IMG/VR virus record: IMGVR_UViG_3300024355_000391
Span: 1-62,246 of that record
Reading direction: 5' to 3' (one strand)
Source of the DNA: a virus
DNA: 62,246 nt
Shown: piece by piece, positions 24,389-34,187 of the stretch
Layout of the letters: every line of letters begins with the position of its first letter
Position numbering within the stretch: the first letter of the stretch is position 1
Notes under the pieces: model-generated
What the model saw: the letters and a program-made list of their open reading frames with translations, nothing else
Database searches by the model: none
Told to the model about the DNA's origin: nothing
Position numbers and translations under genes: made by a program

Positions 24389-24774
24389 TATTGACTAATC
24401 TCCACCTTCTTCCATTCTTGATTTTGCTCATCCCAGTTATAGATTGCTGGATTTTCTGGATCTCGCTCTGGCATGGGCACTGGAGATTCCCATAAACAAG
24501 TTGCCTCATTTAATCTCCAACTTTCATAAGGTTTTGGTGGAATAAAAGCATTTCTCATATCATCATAAGTGTATCCAACTGATGGATAATTTTTCCTTAG
24601 ACTGCCATTATAGCTTGCTTGTCTCCAGTTTGTATAATCTCCAAAGAGAGACTTGCAAAATGCAATTCCTACTTCTTCAGATTCTTGACCATATTGGTCT
24701 CTACAATCATCGTTTCCGACAACGACTACACGAAGAACTTGATTTTCGTGATTAATTTCTGCAAAATGTGCCAT
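24388..24774 (-). CDS. conserved cyanophage protein, 128 aa
   Basis: MAHFAEINHENQVLRVVVVG then ESEEVGIAFCKSLFG, NGSLRKNYPSVGYTYD and IPPKPYESWRLNE. This belongs to a family common in T4-like cyanophages, probably virion-associated; function unknown. Stop and start of neighbours touch (one-base overlap at 24388). Confidence 0.65.
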   Translation of the reverse strand: MAHFAEINHENQVLRVVVVGNDDCRDQYGQESEEVGIAFCKSLFGDYTNWRQASYNGSLRKNYPSVGYTYDDMRNAFIPPKPYESWRLNEATCLWESPVPMPERDPENPAIYNWDEQNQEWKKVEISQ

Positions 24775-24788
24775 ATTTTTCTCCTTAA

Positions 24789-25709
24789 TTAATTAAAACG
24801 AATAGAACCAGAAGTTGTAAATCTATAAACCCTATATCCGGAACGAGTTGGATTGGTTACAGTTCCACTTACTACAGTGGCAGCTGGATAACTGTCTTTG
24901 TATGCAATAATTACAATGCCAGATCCACCATTACCAGCAGGTTCTCCATTACTATATCTATCATTTCCTCCACCACCACCTCCGGTGTTAACAGTTCCAT
25001 TACCGCCAGCAACAGTATACCAATTACCATTACCACCACCACCTAATCCACCAGAAGTTTGTGATTGGTATGGATGATATGCTCCACCACCTCCTCCACC
25101 ACCATAATAAGTTTGTGTTCCTGTAATTGAATATTGGAGTCCATTTCCACCACTTCCACCATAGGTTTGACTTCCTCCATCAGCGCCAGCTCCGCCACCA
25201 CCACCACCGCCACTATTTCCTTGTCCTCCATTATTTCCAGAACTAATTAAGAAAGCCGCAGTGTCTACAGAAGAAACGAAATTATAACTTGCAATTGATT
25301 GGTAAAGAGTTCCTCCAACACTACTAGAATTATTATTAGAAGCACCTCCTCCAGATCCGCCCGATTTCCCACCAGTAGTTATGGATGCTCCACCGGAACC
25401 ACTACCACCTCCACCACCACCTTGAGCTATTAATTTGGAAAAATATGAATCCGATCCAGTAAGTCCATCATATCGAGAACCAGACCAATTTCCTCCAGCT
25501 CCACCTGCACCAATAACTACTGAATAATCTGTTGCAGGAATAACCAAAGTATCTGAGGTATAGACAACTCTACCTGCACCACCACCACCACCTAATGATA
25601 CTCCACCCCCACCTCCACCACCTACTACCAAAATTTCAACAGGAATGGCTCTAGGATCTACTTTAAATGGTATTGTTCCCCCAAATCCAAATTGACTTAA
25701 TCTACTCAT
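24789..25709 (-). CDS. glycine-rich adhesin-like structural protein, 306 aa
   Basis: About residues 28-260 are dominated by Gly runs (VGGGGGGGVSLGGGGGAGRV and similar), separated by short hydrophobic strands, with YRVYRFTTSGSIRFN at the C-terminus. Such polyglycine II-type proteins are used as fibre-tip adhesins in T-even phages (gp38), and glycine-rich virion proteins are common in cyanophages. Host recognition is inferred. Late-type box ACTAAATA at 25741. Confidence 0.65.
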   Translation of the reverse strand: MSRLSQFGFGGTIPFKVDPRAIPVEILVVGGGGGGGVSLGGGGGAGRVVYTSDTLVIPATDYSVVIGAGGAGGNWSGSRYDGLTGSDSYFSKLIAQGGGGGGSGSGGASITTGGKSGGSGGGASNNNSSSVGGTLYQSIASYNFVSSVDTAAFLISSGNNGGQGNSGGGGGGGAGADGGSQTYGGSGGNGLQYSITGTQTYYGGGGGGGAYHPYQSQTSGGLGGGGNGNWYTVAGGNGTVNTGGGGGGNDRYSNGEPAGNGGSGIVIIAYKDSYPAATVVSGTVTNPTRSGYRVYRFTTSGSIRFN

Positions 25710-25740
25710 TTTATTTTTACTTTTATGCTGATTTAGTAGT

Positions 25741-25748
25741 TATTTAGT
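25741..25748 (-). promoter_or_regulatory. late promoter variant ACTAAATA
   Basis: Two mismatches to TATAAATA but contains the CTAAATA core seen at other late genes here; about 32 bases upstream of the glycine-rich gene. Confidence 0.4.
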
Positions 25749-25775
25749 ATTAAAATCCAAATCAAATTTTCACAA

Positions 25776-26438
25776 TCAAGAATCAATTTCCACTATCAAT
25801 CTTGGAACATCCTTTCTTGTAGCAAAAACATGATAAAAACAATTTATAGGAATTCCTGCTTTTGCTTGAAGATAAATTTTGTTGTCTTGTATTCTTTTTA
25901 CTATAATATCCTGATGTGATCCAACGGGAGTTAATGATACTGTAATTGTATCACTATCTACAAGTTCTGTCCAGTATTCTGGCAACTCAATTACTGTTTG
26001 ATTTAATGCTCTACCACGAACATAAACACCATTTTCTGGTCCTTCAAGGCAAGTATGAACTAATTTTTTACCTGCTTTAGATGGGTGGTCAATTACAAAG
26101 TTTTTAATTGATGCTTGAAGAACTTTTGTCCTTACAACTTCAGCTTCAACATATTTTGCTTTTAAGAGTAAATCAACTCTTACAAAGCTTTGAAATCTTG
26201 AATATAATCTTGACCACAATGAATAAAGTGGTTGCGTTTTTGCGTCGGGATTTTTTAATTGCCCAATCATTAAAGATGCCTTTGCTGTGCTATGTTCTCC
26301 TGCTGCACCAACTTGAAATGGTCCTTCACAAAATCCAGACCCTCTTATTTTTTCATCAGCAACCCCAAGTGCTTTGGGGAAACCTGACCCAACCATCAAT
26401 TGTCCACCAACTGCATTATCATCCATTAAAAATGCCAT
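25776..26438 (-). CDS. structural protein with LEGP/ELPEYW domain, 220 aa
   Basis: Start at 26438 (MAFLMDDNAVGGQLMVGSGF), with AAGGAGAAAA just upstream; the longer reading would run into the preceding gene. Residues 112-215 (HPSKAGKKLVHTCLEGP, VYVRGRAL, IELPEYWTELVD, VSLTPVGSHQDIIV) are a paralogue of the C-terminal domain at 23615-24388. The N-terminal part differs. Probably a baseplate or fibre component. Confidence 0.7.
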   Translation of the reverse strand: MAFLMDDNAVGGQLMVGSGFPKALGVADEKIRGSGFCEGPFQVGAAGEHSTAKASLMIGQLKNPDAKTQPLYSLWSRLYSRFQSFVRVDLLLKAKYVEAEVVRTKVLQASIKNFVIDHPSKAGKKLVHTCLEGPENGVYVRGRALNQTVIELPEYWTELVDSDTITVSLTPVGSHQDIIVKRIQDNKIYLQAKAGIPINCFYHVFATRKDVPRLIVEIDS

Positions 26439-26448
26439 AATTTTCTCC

Positions 26449-27114
26449 TTATTTGTTGTTTCTTGATTGTACAGATCTTCCGCCAACTTTAGAATCTTTG
26501 TTGGCAACAGAATCGCTTACCCCTCTAATTATTGGAGCATAAATTTCCATGACAGTATTTGCAACAATTTCTGCTGTTCCCGGTGTCGCCAATTTATATA
26601 AAGATTTGGCATTAACTAAAACTTTTTTCGCATCTAATTCGATATTTTCGCTTGCATTGATGCGAATGTTTCCTTTGCTACCACCTTCACCAACAGCGAC
26701 TAATTCGATATCAGTTCCTTGAAGTCTGAGTTTTCCGTTAGAAGCAATGATAGCAATACTACCATTCCAAGAATGAATAAAAAGAGTCTCTTCAGATTCT
26801 GTTAAATCTTGTCCAGACTCAATAACAACTCTTCCTGGTGCCGTAATTTGACTACAACCTTTTCTTGGACCATCATTATCCAAAATGACAGAATGTCTGG
26901 CATCAAATGCCTGAACCATAACACCGGCAGTTACATCAGCATTTTTGTGAATGTGACCGAAACTAATCGACCCATGATCATTACCATACCTCATTGCAGT
27001 ATAATTCTGCTTAGCAGTATTATTTCTTGAGATATTATCTGCAAGAAGTTCCTCTCTACCTGCTCTAGGCGGTGTTGCAACCTTTGTATTAAAAGTATTT
27101 TGGGCTGTTGCCAT
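26449..27114 (-). CDS. spike/needle-like baseplate protein, 221 aa
   Basis: Residues 90-190 consist of short beta repeats (IAIIASNGKLRLQG, ELVAVG, NIRINASENIELDAKKVLVN) like the beta-helical C-terminal needle of T4 gp5 and VgrG proteins. It starts MATAQNTFNTKVATPP. The gp5-type gene at 30789 lacks such a needle, so this protein may supply it; this is inference. Confidence 0.55.
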   Translation of the reverse strand: MATAQNTFNTKVATPPRAGREELLADNISRNNTAKQNYTAMRYGNDHGSISFGHIHKNADVTAGVMVQAFDARHSVILDNDGPRKGCSQITAPGRVVIESGQDLTESEETLFIHSWNGSIAIIASNGKLRLQGTDIELVAVGEGGSKGNIRINASENIELDAKKVLVNAKSLYKLATPGTAEIVANTVMEIYAPIIRGVSDSVANKDSKVGGRSVQSRNNK

Positions 27115-27154
27115 TAGTAGTAAAAATTCAATATACTATTATTTAATAGGGTTA

Positions 27155-30100
27155 TTATTGCTCCGTTGTCGATTGCGGAGTTCCTGGAATATTGAGTCTT
27201 GGATTGTTACTATTAATATCAGTACCAGATCTCTGAATTGCGCTTGGAGCTGTAGTAACCTGAGCAGTAATGCTTTCTTGTAGAGTGTTGTAAACTCTGA
27301 CTTGAGTTCCAACAGTCTTATAGAATCCAGCATATGGAATGCCATTATCGTAGTAAACGGCACCATAGTATGCTCTTCCATCTACATATCCAGTTTGCTT
27401 GAGACCAACCAAATCTGTAACTTGAATTAATTTTTCTGGAATTTGTTGGACTTCTAATATTGGATCTCTAACAACACGAAACACTGGTCTAAATGTGGCA
27501 TTAACACCAGTTTCTGACTCAATAGTAATTTCTGGATATACATCAAATCCAATTCCCGGAGTAACAACTGAAACTCCAACAATTCTACCAAAAGAATCGC
27601 AATTATAATCAAGCACTGCACCATTGCTCGGAGTAATTTTTATCTGATCAACCCCACAGTTATAATTAATTCCCGAATTCTCTACAATAATTCTATCTAA
27701 AACAAGTAGAACTGTATATTCTCCACCTTGTGGTGGTGGAGGAGTATATCCATTTCCTGGATCTAAAATTTCTACTCTTTCAATAACTCCTCTACCACTT
27801 ATTTTTTTCGCACATGGTGGTGGAATCAGAATTGCAGAAACTGCCATAGGATTGTCTGTCCAAGCAATTGTATCTGAAGAAGAACTTTGAATATCTTTAC
27901 TGATGTATAGTGCAACTCCCATCGGATTCTTTTCAAAAATAAACTCATCGCGAATTTTTGCCTCAGACTTAGTATTCTGCAATATTATCTCAATAGTATG
28001 GTTTCCAGCTGTTGCATTAAATGTATATTGAACTTTTTGCCCAACAAAATCGGATGTGCTATAAACTTCTACACCATCAACTTTAAATATGGCAGCATTA
28101 TCTGCTTGAAAATTGAATTTATAAACTCCACCCTGAGGGAAATTAACATTAGTCCATTTTAATGTAAAATCTCCAATAATTGCTTCATCTTCTTGACTTA
28201 TAGATTTAAAAACTTTTGGAGAAATAGAGAAGTCGTTCATGTATGTACTCCAACGACTATCCTGATATTTAAAAAGTGTTGGACCGCTGTAGGTTACTCC
28301 ATTTTTTGTAGTAGAACCTCCTGCTGGAGCTCCCGCTTCAACTCTAAAAATAAGATCATAAGTATTTCTTCCCAAAGGAGTTCTTCTTCTATTTGAAGAT
28401 TTAAAAATACCCGATGAAGCTGTAATTTGAATGTCGTCATTATCATTGTTGGTTGCAATGTAGTCTGCAAAAATTTTATTACTTTCACCTTCACCGGCTT
28501 CTTTTGCCTTAGTTCCGTTTTTAATTAATCCTTGCTCAACACTTTTAAATTTTGCAGAATTTTCTTTTGCAACTACTCTATAATTAATACCAGGTCTTAC
28601 TTTTATTTTTTCCGTTCTTGTTTCTTTAACCTTTTGGGCACCCAAGATGGTAAATGAATCTTTACCGTCTTCAGATGTAAATGAAAAGGATAAATCTCTT
28701 ATTGCCCCTTCTCCATATACATTGAAAGAGACTTCTGTGCTCTGAGCGGCAGTTGGTGGAGATGCCCAATCTTGTGTACTAAAAACTTTAGTATCTACAT
28801 ATTTTTTTATTTCTTGTGGTTTATTGTTAACCTCAACTGTAATTGTATGTCTACCTTTAGTTAGATATTTCTTTGCTAATTTTGGATTGGTTACATTAAA
28901 TCCATCTAAAGTCGATACTTCTTGCCCATCGATTAATAATCTTCCAGTATTATCTCTGGTTCCTTTAACACCATAAAATCCAGCATAAGGAAGATCAACT
29001 TCCCAAGAATTACTGAAAGTAACTCCTGCAGTATCGCTTCCCGGAGTATTGAGAGGAAGAACCGGAGATATTGCATATCTATTCATGAATGGACTCCAAG
29101 CATTTCCTCTGGTAAATCTCACTGGATACCATTTTTGAGAAGAACCCGGAAATCTGGTAGACCAAATTGGATTAGGTGGACATCTTCCAGTTTGTATTGG
29201 TGGTTGCTCTTGAGGGATGTTTGGCATTGGAGCAACCATAGATAAAGAAACTCCCATTGGATTTTCATTCCAAGATTTTGGAGAAATTGTAGTTTCTGTC
29301 TGGGAAGTTACTGCGGATCCTGGAACTTCAAAGGTAAGATCATAAGTGTTTCTTCCGTAAGGTGTCTTTCTTCTATTCGAAGATGTAAAAGTTCCTAAAG
29401 AAGTGGTAACCTGAATATCATCATTGTCATTTCTAGTTGAAGTATAATCCGCAAAAATTTTGTTACCATTACCCGCAGGAAGTTCCTTACTTTTTACCCC
29501 ATTTCTAACTAATCCCTGCTCAACTCCTTTAAATTTTGTAGAGTCCTCTTTTGCCTTTACTTTGTATTTTACTCCAGGTCTTACCTTTATCTTCTCTATT
29601 CTTGTTTGTCTGTTGCTCTGAGCCCCTAAGATAGTAAATGAATCTTTGCCGTCTTCGGATGTGAATGAAAAAGATAAATCTCTAAAGGCACCCTGACCAT
29701 ATACTGTGAAATCTACCTCAACAAAATTTGGTTTAGTGGTAGTTGTAGATTCATATATTTCCTGATTACGCAATTCAACTCTTATTATATGACTTCCTTC
29801 TTGAACTGTTTTTTGGATTGGTTTTGGATTTTCTGCAAATCCATTTAACTTGCCAACTTGATTATCGTCAATAAAAAGAGTTGCAATATTATCACAATTG
29901 CCTCTAAAGATATATTCTCCAGTAATCGGAAAATACTCTTCCCATTCTAAATTAAAAACAAGACCACTATAATCACTTCCCTTTAAATCGGATGGAGGAA
30001 CTGGAGAAACTGCATATTTGTTCATATGCTCTCCCCATCTCGGGAAGGTAACTTGATTTACTTCGTAAATTTCTCCATTAGAGTCTGTAATTGACCTTGG

Positions 30101-30784
30101 ATTAGTTTGTCTCGAAGTCCAGTAAGGATTTTTTAATACGCTTTGGTATAAATCAATCTCTCTTCTAATGGGGTCTTCGGTTATTGATGTGTATCCAGAT
30201 GGATCCCATCTACCAAGATTTTCGCCATTTACTCCAAAAGATTCTCCATATCCAACATCAGTATCTTCGCATAATTCATATTCCTCAAAATCTTCTTCTC
30301 CCTCAAATACTTCTATTTGGTCTGGAGTTTCTCCAAGAATAGATCTTAAAACAGTTCCGTTGCCAAATAAACAATCATCCTTTGCAATAGTGATTGGTGG
30401 ATACTTATATCCATGACCACCTCTAACAACATCAACAGCAAGTAAAGAACCGTCTCTACCAATAATAGGATTTGCTGCAGCACCTACACCATCTCCACCA
30501 AAAAATATAATTTTTGGGGGTCCACACTCACGGTAAGATTGAATTCCGTCACATTCTCCAGTTGCATTGAGTAAGTCGTTAGGAGTTAAATCATTAACTT
30601 CATTGATATTCAGATATCTAATGTTATTATTGCCATCAGTAAAAATAAAAGTTGTTCCTGGATTATCTTTAGCGTAATTATTTGCTTCACAAATAGTTAT
30701 TTCCGTAATATATCCAAAGTTTGGGTCTACATATCCGACTTTAATATCATCTTTTGTTGGATTAGAAAATAAATTAAAAGTCAT
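27155..30784 (-). CDS. large repeat-containing virion protein, 1209 aa
   Basis: Contains a domain duplicated at about residues 366-494 and 694-818 (RDLSFSFTSEDGKDSFTILG, then KIKVRPG, VEQGL, NKIFADY, RNTYDL), each preceded by a PA14-like unit (MNKYAVSPVPP, NLEWEEYFP, RVELRNQ); a third PA14-like unit is at about 848-950. The C-terminus has DPGNGYTPPPP-type repeats found in T4-like cyanophage virion proteins. PA14 units bind carbohydrate in other proteins. It lies directly downstream of the gp5-type gene. Role in baseplate or fibre is inferred. Confidence 0.65.
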   Translation of the reverse strand: MTFNLFSNPTKDDIKVGYVDPNFGYITEITICEANNYAKDNPGTTFIFTDGNNNIRYLNINEVNDLTPNDLLNATGECDGIQSYRECGPPKIIFFGGDGVGAAANPIIGRDGSLLAVDVVRGGHGYKYPPITIAKDDCLFGNGTVLRSILGETPDQIEVFEGEEDFEEYELCEDTDVGYGESFGVNGENLGRWDPSGYTSITEDPIRREIDLYQSVLKNPYWTSRQTNPRSITDSNGEIYEVNQVTFPRWGEHMNKYAVSPVPPSDLKGSDYSGLVFNLEWEEYFPITGEYIFRGNCDNIATLFIDDNQVGKLNGFAENPKPIQKTVQEGSHIIRVELRNQEIYESTTTTKPNFVEVDFTVYGQGAFRDLSFSFTSEDGKDSFTILGAQSNRQTRIEKIKVRPGVKYKVKAKEDSTKFKGVEQGLVRNGVKSKELPAGNGNKIFADYTSTRNDNDDIQVTTSLGTFTSSNRRKTPYGRNTYDLTFEVPGSAVTSQTETTISPKSWNENPMGVSLSMVAPMPNIPQEQPPIQTGRCPPNPIWSTRFPGSSQKWYPVRFTRGNAWSPFMNRYAISPVLPLNTPGSDTAGVTFSNSWEVDLPYAGFYGVKGTRDNTGRLLIDGQEVSTLDGFNVTNPKLAKKYLTKGRHTITVEVNNKPQEIKKYVDTKVFSTQDWASPPTAAQSTEVSFNVYGEGAIRDLSFSFTSEDGKDSFTILGAQKVKETRTEKIKVRPGINYRVVAKENSAKFKSVEQGLIKNGTKAKEAGEGESNKIFADYIATNNDNDDIQITASSGIFKSSNRRRTPLGRNTYDLIFRVEAGAPAGGSTTKNGVTYSGPTLFKYQDSRWSTYMNDFSISPKVFKSISQEDEAIIGDFTLKWTNVNFPQGGVYKFNFQADNAAIFKVDGVEVYSTSDFVGQKVQYTFNATAGNHTIEIILQNTKSEAKIRDEFIFEKNPMGVALYISKDIQSSSSDTIAWTDNPMAVSAILIPPPCAKKISGRGVIERVEILDPGNGYTPPPPQGGEYTVLLVLDRIIVENSGINYNCGVDQIKITPSNGAVLDYNCDSFGRIVGVSVVTPGIGFDVYPEITIESETGVNATFRPVFRVVRDPILEVQQIPEKLIQVTDLVGLKQTGYVDGRAYYGAVYYDNGIPYAGFYKTVGTQVRVYNTLQESITAQVTTAPSAIQRSGTDINSNNPRLNIPGTPQSTTEQ

Positions 30785-30788
30785 TATT

Positions 30789-32519
30789 CTATGAATCCGA
30801 TTTTAAATCTTCTTGATTTTGTCCAGGAGAAGCAAATGGTTTAGCTGGTTCTGGAGTTATTTTTGTGGTTGGGTTTTGTGCCTTAGAGTCAACTTCACCA
30901 ACTCTTGGTTGTTGAGAGTTTGCTGCTGCACCACTTCCATTTTGGATGATAAAATAATCTGATGCAGGACAACTTGGAGTTAACTCACATCCAAAAATAT
31001 TTAAAGATATATTTCTGAAACTTAAAGCTGAAGTAATACTTCCAGTTACATCTCCTATTAAATTTTTCTTATCTTTTACAAACTTGGTAATTTCTCCAAT
31101 TCCAGACAATATATCATAAAGAAAATTATTCACATTGTCTAATATTTTAGTAACTGTCTTATTTATTTCTGGCATCTGTCCGGATATTATATTTCCAGTT
31201 AATCCTTCTACGGAGCAAATTGGAGTTGTTGGGGTCGATGGTTTTGTTTTTATCGGCAATTCTTTTTTTAATTGACCGTTCAAAAATCCTCTTATTTGAT
31301 CACACAAATTATTGGTTATTTTACTGAATAAACAAGTAATTAATTCGGTTATTCTTTTTTTTACATCAAAATACTTATTCCTTTGATTTGGTGGTATCAA
31401 ATTTACAGTTTTTGCTAAAGATTTATTAATCTGTTTCATTATATATTCCATAATCTTATCAAAGATTATTTTCATGTATTTTGCAATTTCACATGCAAAA
31501 TTGTTAATCAATTCTTGTATCTGGCTAAAAATTAAAGAAACTGCATCAACATAACTTTGGACAGCATTCAAAATCTTATCAATATCCTTCGTTAGGTTTT
31601 CTAAAGCAACTTGAATTGCTTTTAATGCAGATTTGACTTTATCGCATGGTGAAAGAATAGCAGTCTTTCTGTGATAATAGTCATTTCTAACAATATCCGC
31701 TTTTGACTGCTCATGAACAGCATCTACATTTTCCTTTGTTGCTCCAGGTTTTGTGGGAGATGTTGGAGAATTTGCTGCTTCACATCTTGCCTTAATTCCA
31801 TTTTGAACTGCTGTTTTTACAAAATTAATAAACTCTGGAGTTCCGCGAGTTAGATTTCTTGCCTCTGCTTCAGCAGAAGCACTTTGAATATCTCTTAATT
31901 GGAAAGAAGTTGGTTGCCTATCTCTTCTTAATCCATATTGGTCTACTTGAACTCCCGGTGGAATATCAGCACATTCTTGAGATGTATCTTGGTCTTTTGG
32001 TTTGGTAATTACAAGACCTTCATCCGGAACTTTAATATATGGATCTTTATTACCATCAGCAGGATTTGCATATCCGCTTACAGCAAGACTTCCTGGTTGA
32101 GTGTTTGTTACCTTGCTACCGCCAATTGATGTTGCAAGTTGCGTTTGTGCATTATTACCAAGAACTCCCATGATAACAGGAACTTGCTGATCCTGTCCAT
32201 CAAGGAAAAATCCAAAAACAAACATCCCCTGCCTTAATGCAGAGGTTGCTCCTGCATTTGCTTGTCCTCCACCACCAGTCACGGGATACATTACCTGTGC
32301 CCAAGGAAGGTCTTGAGAACTTATTTCTTCTTCACCTTGATCATGAAGACCTATAATTCTAACTTTATATCTGCGAGATTGTCCAGATATTTGCTCTTTA
32401 GACTCAAATTTGCTTGAGAGCATATTATCTCTCCAAGTGGAATCGCTGGCAATTTGCCCTATCCACCAATTGAAATGTGCTCCAAGAAATCCTGGATTAA
32501 ATAAGGTTCCTTCAGACAT
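30789..32519 (-). CDS. baseplate hub protein, gp5-type OB-fold
   Basis: 576 residues. The N-terminal 130 residues (FNWWIGQIASDSTWRDN, YKVRIIGLH, DLPWAQVMYPVTG, GMFVFGFFLDG, VPVIMGVLG) match the OB-fold of T4 gp5, which sits at the base of the central spike. The T4 lysozyme domain and the beta-helical needle are absent; instead residues 280-480 are helical with several cysteines. Start ATG at 32519 (a TTG precedes it) makes a TGATG junction with the CP12-like gene. Confidence 0.75.
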   Translation of the reverse strand: MSEGTLFNPGFLGAHFNWWIGQIASDSTWRDNMLSSKFESKEQISGQSRRYKVRIIGLHDQGEEEISSQDLPWAQVMYPVTGGGGQANAGATSALRQGMFVFGFFLDGQDQQVPVIMGVLGNNAQTQLATSIGGSKVTNTQPGSLAVSGYANPADGNKDPYIKVPDEGLVITKPKDQDTSQECADIPPGVQVDQYGLRRDRQPTSFQLRDIQSASAEAEARNLTRGTPEFINFVKTAVQNGIKARCEAANSPTSPTKPGATKENVDAVHEQSKADIVRNDYYHRKTAILSPCDKVKSALKAIQVALENLTKDIDKILNAVQSYVDAVSLIFSQIQELINNFACEIAKYMKIIFDKIMEYIMKQINKSLAKTVNLIPPNQRNKYFDVKKRITELITCLFSKITNNLCDQIRGFLNGQLKKELPIKTKPSTPTTPICSVEGLTGNIISGQMPEINKTVTKILDNVNNFLYDILSGIGEITKFVKDKKNLIGDVTGSITSALSFRNISLNIFGCELTPSCPASDYFIIQNGSGAAANSQQPRVGEVDSKAQNPTTKITPEPAKPFASPGQNQEDLKSDS

Positions 32520-32731
32520 CAATCCTCGTAAATTCTACATTCCAGAGCATTTGGGTTATCATTACAATAAAGTTCTAACCCAGTAGGGTCATGATCATCA
32601 TCTGGATGGTTTTTAACCCATCTTTCTAAAGATTCTAATTCATCTTGAGCATGTCTTCTTGATTGCGAAGACACTGTTGGGTCGTCAAGAATTTTTCTGT
32701 CATGCTTAATGTGTTGTTCTACATTATCCAT
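32519..32731 (-). CDS. small protein with CP12-like C-terminus, 70 aa
   Basis: The C-terminus GLELYCNDNPNALECRIYED matches the end of CP12, the Calvin-cycle regulator that binds GAPDH and phosphoribulokinase through a Cys pair and ECR-Y-(E/D)D. Upstream, AQDELESLERWV recalls the CP12 WD-x-VEEL helix, but the N-terminal Cys pair is missing. Cyanophages are known to carry cp12 genes. Here it lies between hub genes and is coupled to gp5, so a virion role is equally possible. Confidence 0.5.
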   Translation of the reverse strand: MDNVEQHIKHDRKILDDPTVSSQSRRHAQDELESLERWVKNHPDDDHDPTGLELYCNDNPNALECRIYED

Positions 32732-32767
32732 AGTAGAATTTTTTTATGCTATTACTATTTAACAACT

Positions 32768-34159
32768 TTATATTGCATTATAAGATGGACTTCCCCTTTT
32801 TCCTAAAGAATCTCTAACTAAAGTTAACTTAGTATAACCACCATCCTTTAAACTTAAATAATGGCATAGTTCAGCAATAACATAAAACCCGCCAAATTGT
32901 TTATTAAGTTCTTGAGTATCCTTGCTTGATAGTTCTGGAGAGTCAATGAAAATTAAATCGCCCGCATGTAAACTAAAATCTGCACTAATTGTTATTGTAA
33001 CCTTAGTTGAAAAAAACTGATTATATCTCATCACAGATTGATTCAAAATATTTTTTGGATCAAAATTTGGATCTCTTGATTTATTAATTTGCTCAGAAAC
33101 TGGACCAGTTGGCAATGTTCCCCTGTCAATTAGCATGTACTGTGTTCTTGTAAAATCTTTATTTTTTCCATCTCTAAAAAATTCACTATTATACTTTGGA
33201 AATTCTTTACCAGCTTTTTGCAAATTTGATTCTGAACCAGGAGTTCCACTTGAATTCGCATTTGCATTTATGACTTGATAGTAACAATTAAATGGATCGA
33301 ATAAAATTGTCCTCGTTGAGTAAGATCCTATCTCAAATTTGGACTGAACATTTCCTGTAGCGGTGTCAATATTATGTTCTAATATCTTTCCATCATATCC
33401 TGAAGGAACATTTGCTCCCCTACTATCAGGTGTTTGATTAAATATTAAACTTTTATAATTTTTTTTAGAACCAGAAGGAGTATTCTCCGACAAGAGATTT
33501 TCTATTGATTTGAATTTAAATCCATCTGAGGTCTCATAGAAAAAGAAACCTGCACTATTTCCTATTGCCGTTTGTAGTTTTGGAATTGATTTTTTAGCAA
33601 GCCAAAGTAAAACATAAAAAGGTCTGCGATTATTTCCTATAAAATTATAATTATTCTCGGTTTCTTCTATATCTACATTTTTTTGAGTTCCAAGATATTT
33701 TGATTCCGTTAATATTTTCCTAACATGGTCAGATATTTTGCCATCAAACCGAGAGTTAACTACTGTTTTATAGTTAAAAATAGATTCCTTAGAAACAAGA
33801 TTTAAAGAAACTACAGTTCTTTGAGTATCTTGACCAATTGGTTTTATATTGTCAATATACAAGTCTAATTTTAATTCAACATCATTTGGATCAGTCATCT
33901 TAATTGTTGCTTTTTCAGTTCCAACTAAAGGCATACCCTCAATCAAAGTCTTATACGCATTTTCTGATTCTACAGTCTTACCACTTTCAACATACATCAA
34001 ATCCAATTTGATAGCTGGATTTAAAATACTTTCATAATAATATAAGTCAGTAATTATTTTTGAGATATCCTTTTTCTTAGACTTATTATTAGATTCAATA
34101 AGAAACTGTTTAATATTATAATCTCTGGATTGTGCAACAGTAATTGGTGTATTTGCCAT
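32768..34159 (-). CDS. baseplate hub protein, gp27-like
   Basis: 463 residues; SDHVRKILTESKYLG, the central beta domain (NRRPFYVLLWLAKKSIPKLQ) and a late HAGDLIFIDSPELSS strand resemble the tail hub family of T4 gp27 / gpD. It lies two genes from the gp5-type hub gene, the partner expected for gp27. Sequence similarity to T4 gp27 itself is weak, so the assignment rests on fold features and position. Confidence 0.6.
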   Translation of the reverse strand: MANTPITVAQSRDYNIKQFLIESNNKSKKKDISKIITDLYYYESILNPAIKLDLMYVESGKTVESENAYKTLIEGMPLVGTEKATIKMTDPNDVELKLDLYIDNIKPIGQDTQRTVVSLNLVSKESIFNYKTVVNSRFDGKISDHVRKILTESKYLGTQKNVDIEETENNYNFIGNNRRPFYVLLWLAKKSIPKLQTAIGNSAGFFFYETSDGFKFKSIENLLSENTPSGSKKNYKSLIFNQTPDSRGANVPSGYDGKILEHNIDTATGNVQSKFEIGSYSTRTILFDPFNCYYQVINANANSSGTPGSESNLQKAGKEFPKYNSEFFRDGKNKDFTRTQYMLIDRGTLPTGPVSEQINKSRDPNFDPKNILNQSVMRYNQFFSTKVTITISADFSLHAGDLIFIDSPELSSKDTQELNKQFGGFYVIAELCHYLSLKDGGYTKLTLVRDSLGKRGSPSYNAI

Positions 34160-34187
34160 GCTTCTGTATGTTCTATATTAGTATTTA

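Noticed and set aside
24789-25709. Tandem GGT/GGA repeats as a CRISPR or satellite array
   Set aside because: They are codons for the glycine-rich protein, with irregular spacing and no separate repeat-spacer order.
27130-27145. CTATTA-AA-TAATAG palindrome upstream of the spike-like gene as an operator
   Set aside because: Very short and AT-only; expected by chance in such sequence, and it has two mismatches to the late box.
30789-32519. Lysozyme domain in the gp5-type protein
   Set aside because: No glycoside-hydrolase 24 motif was seen between the OB-fold and the helical tail.
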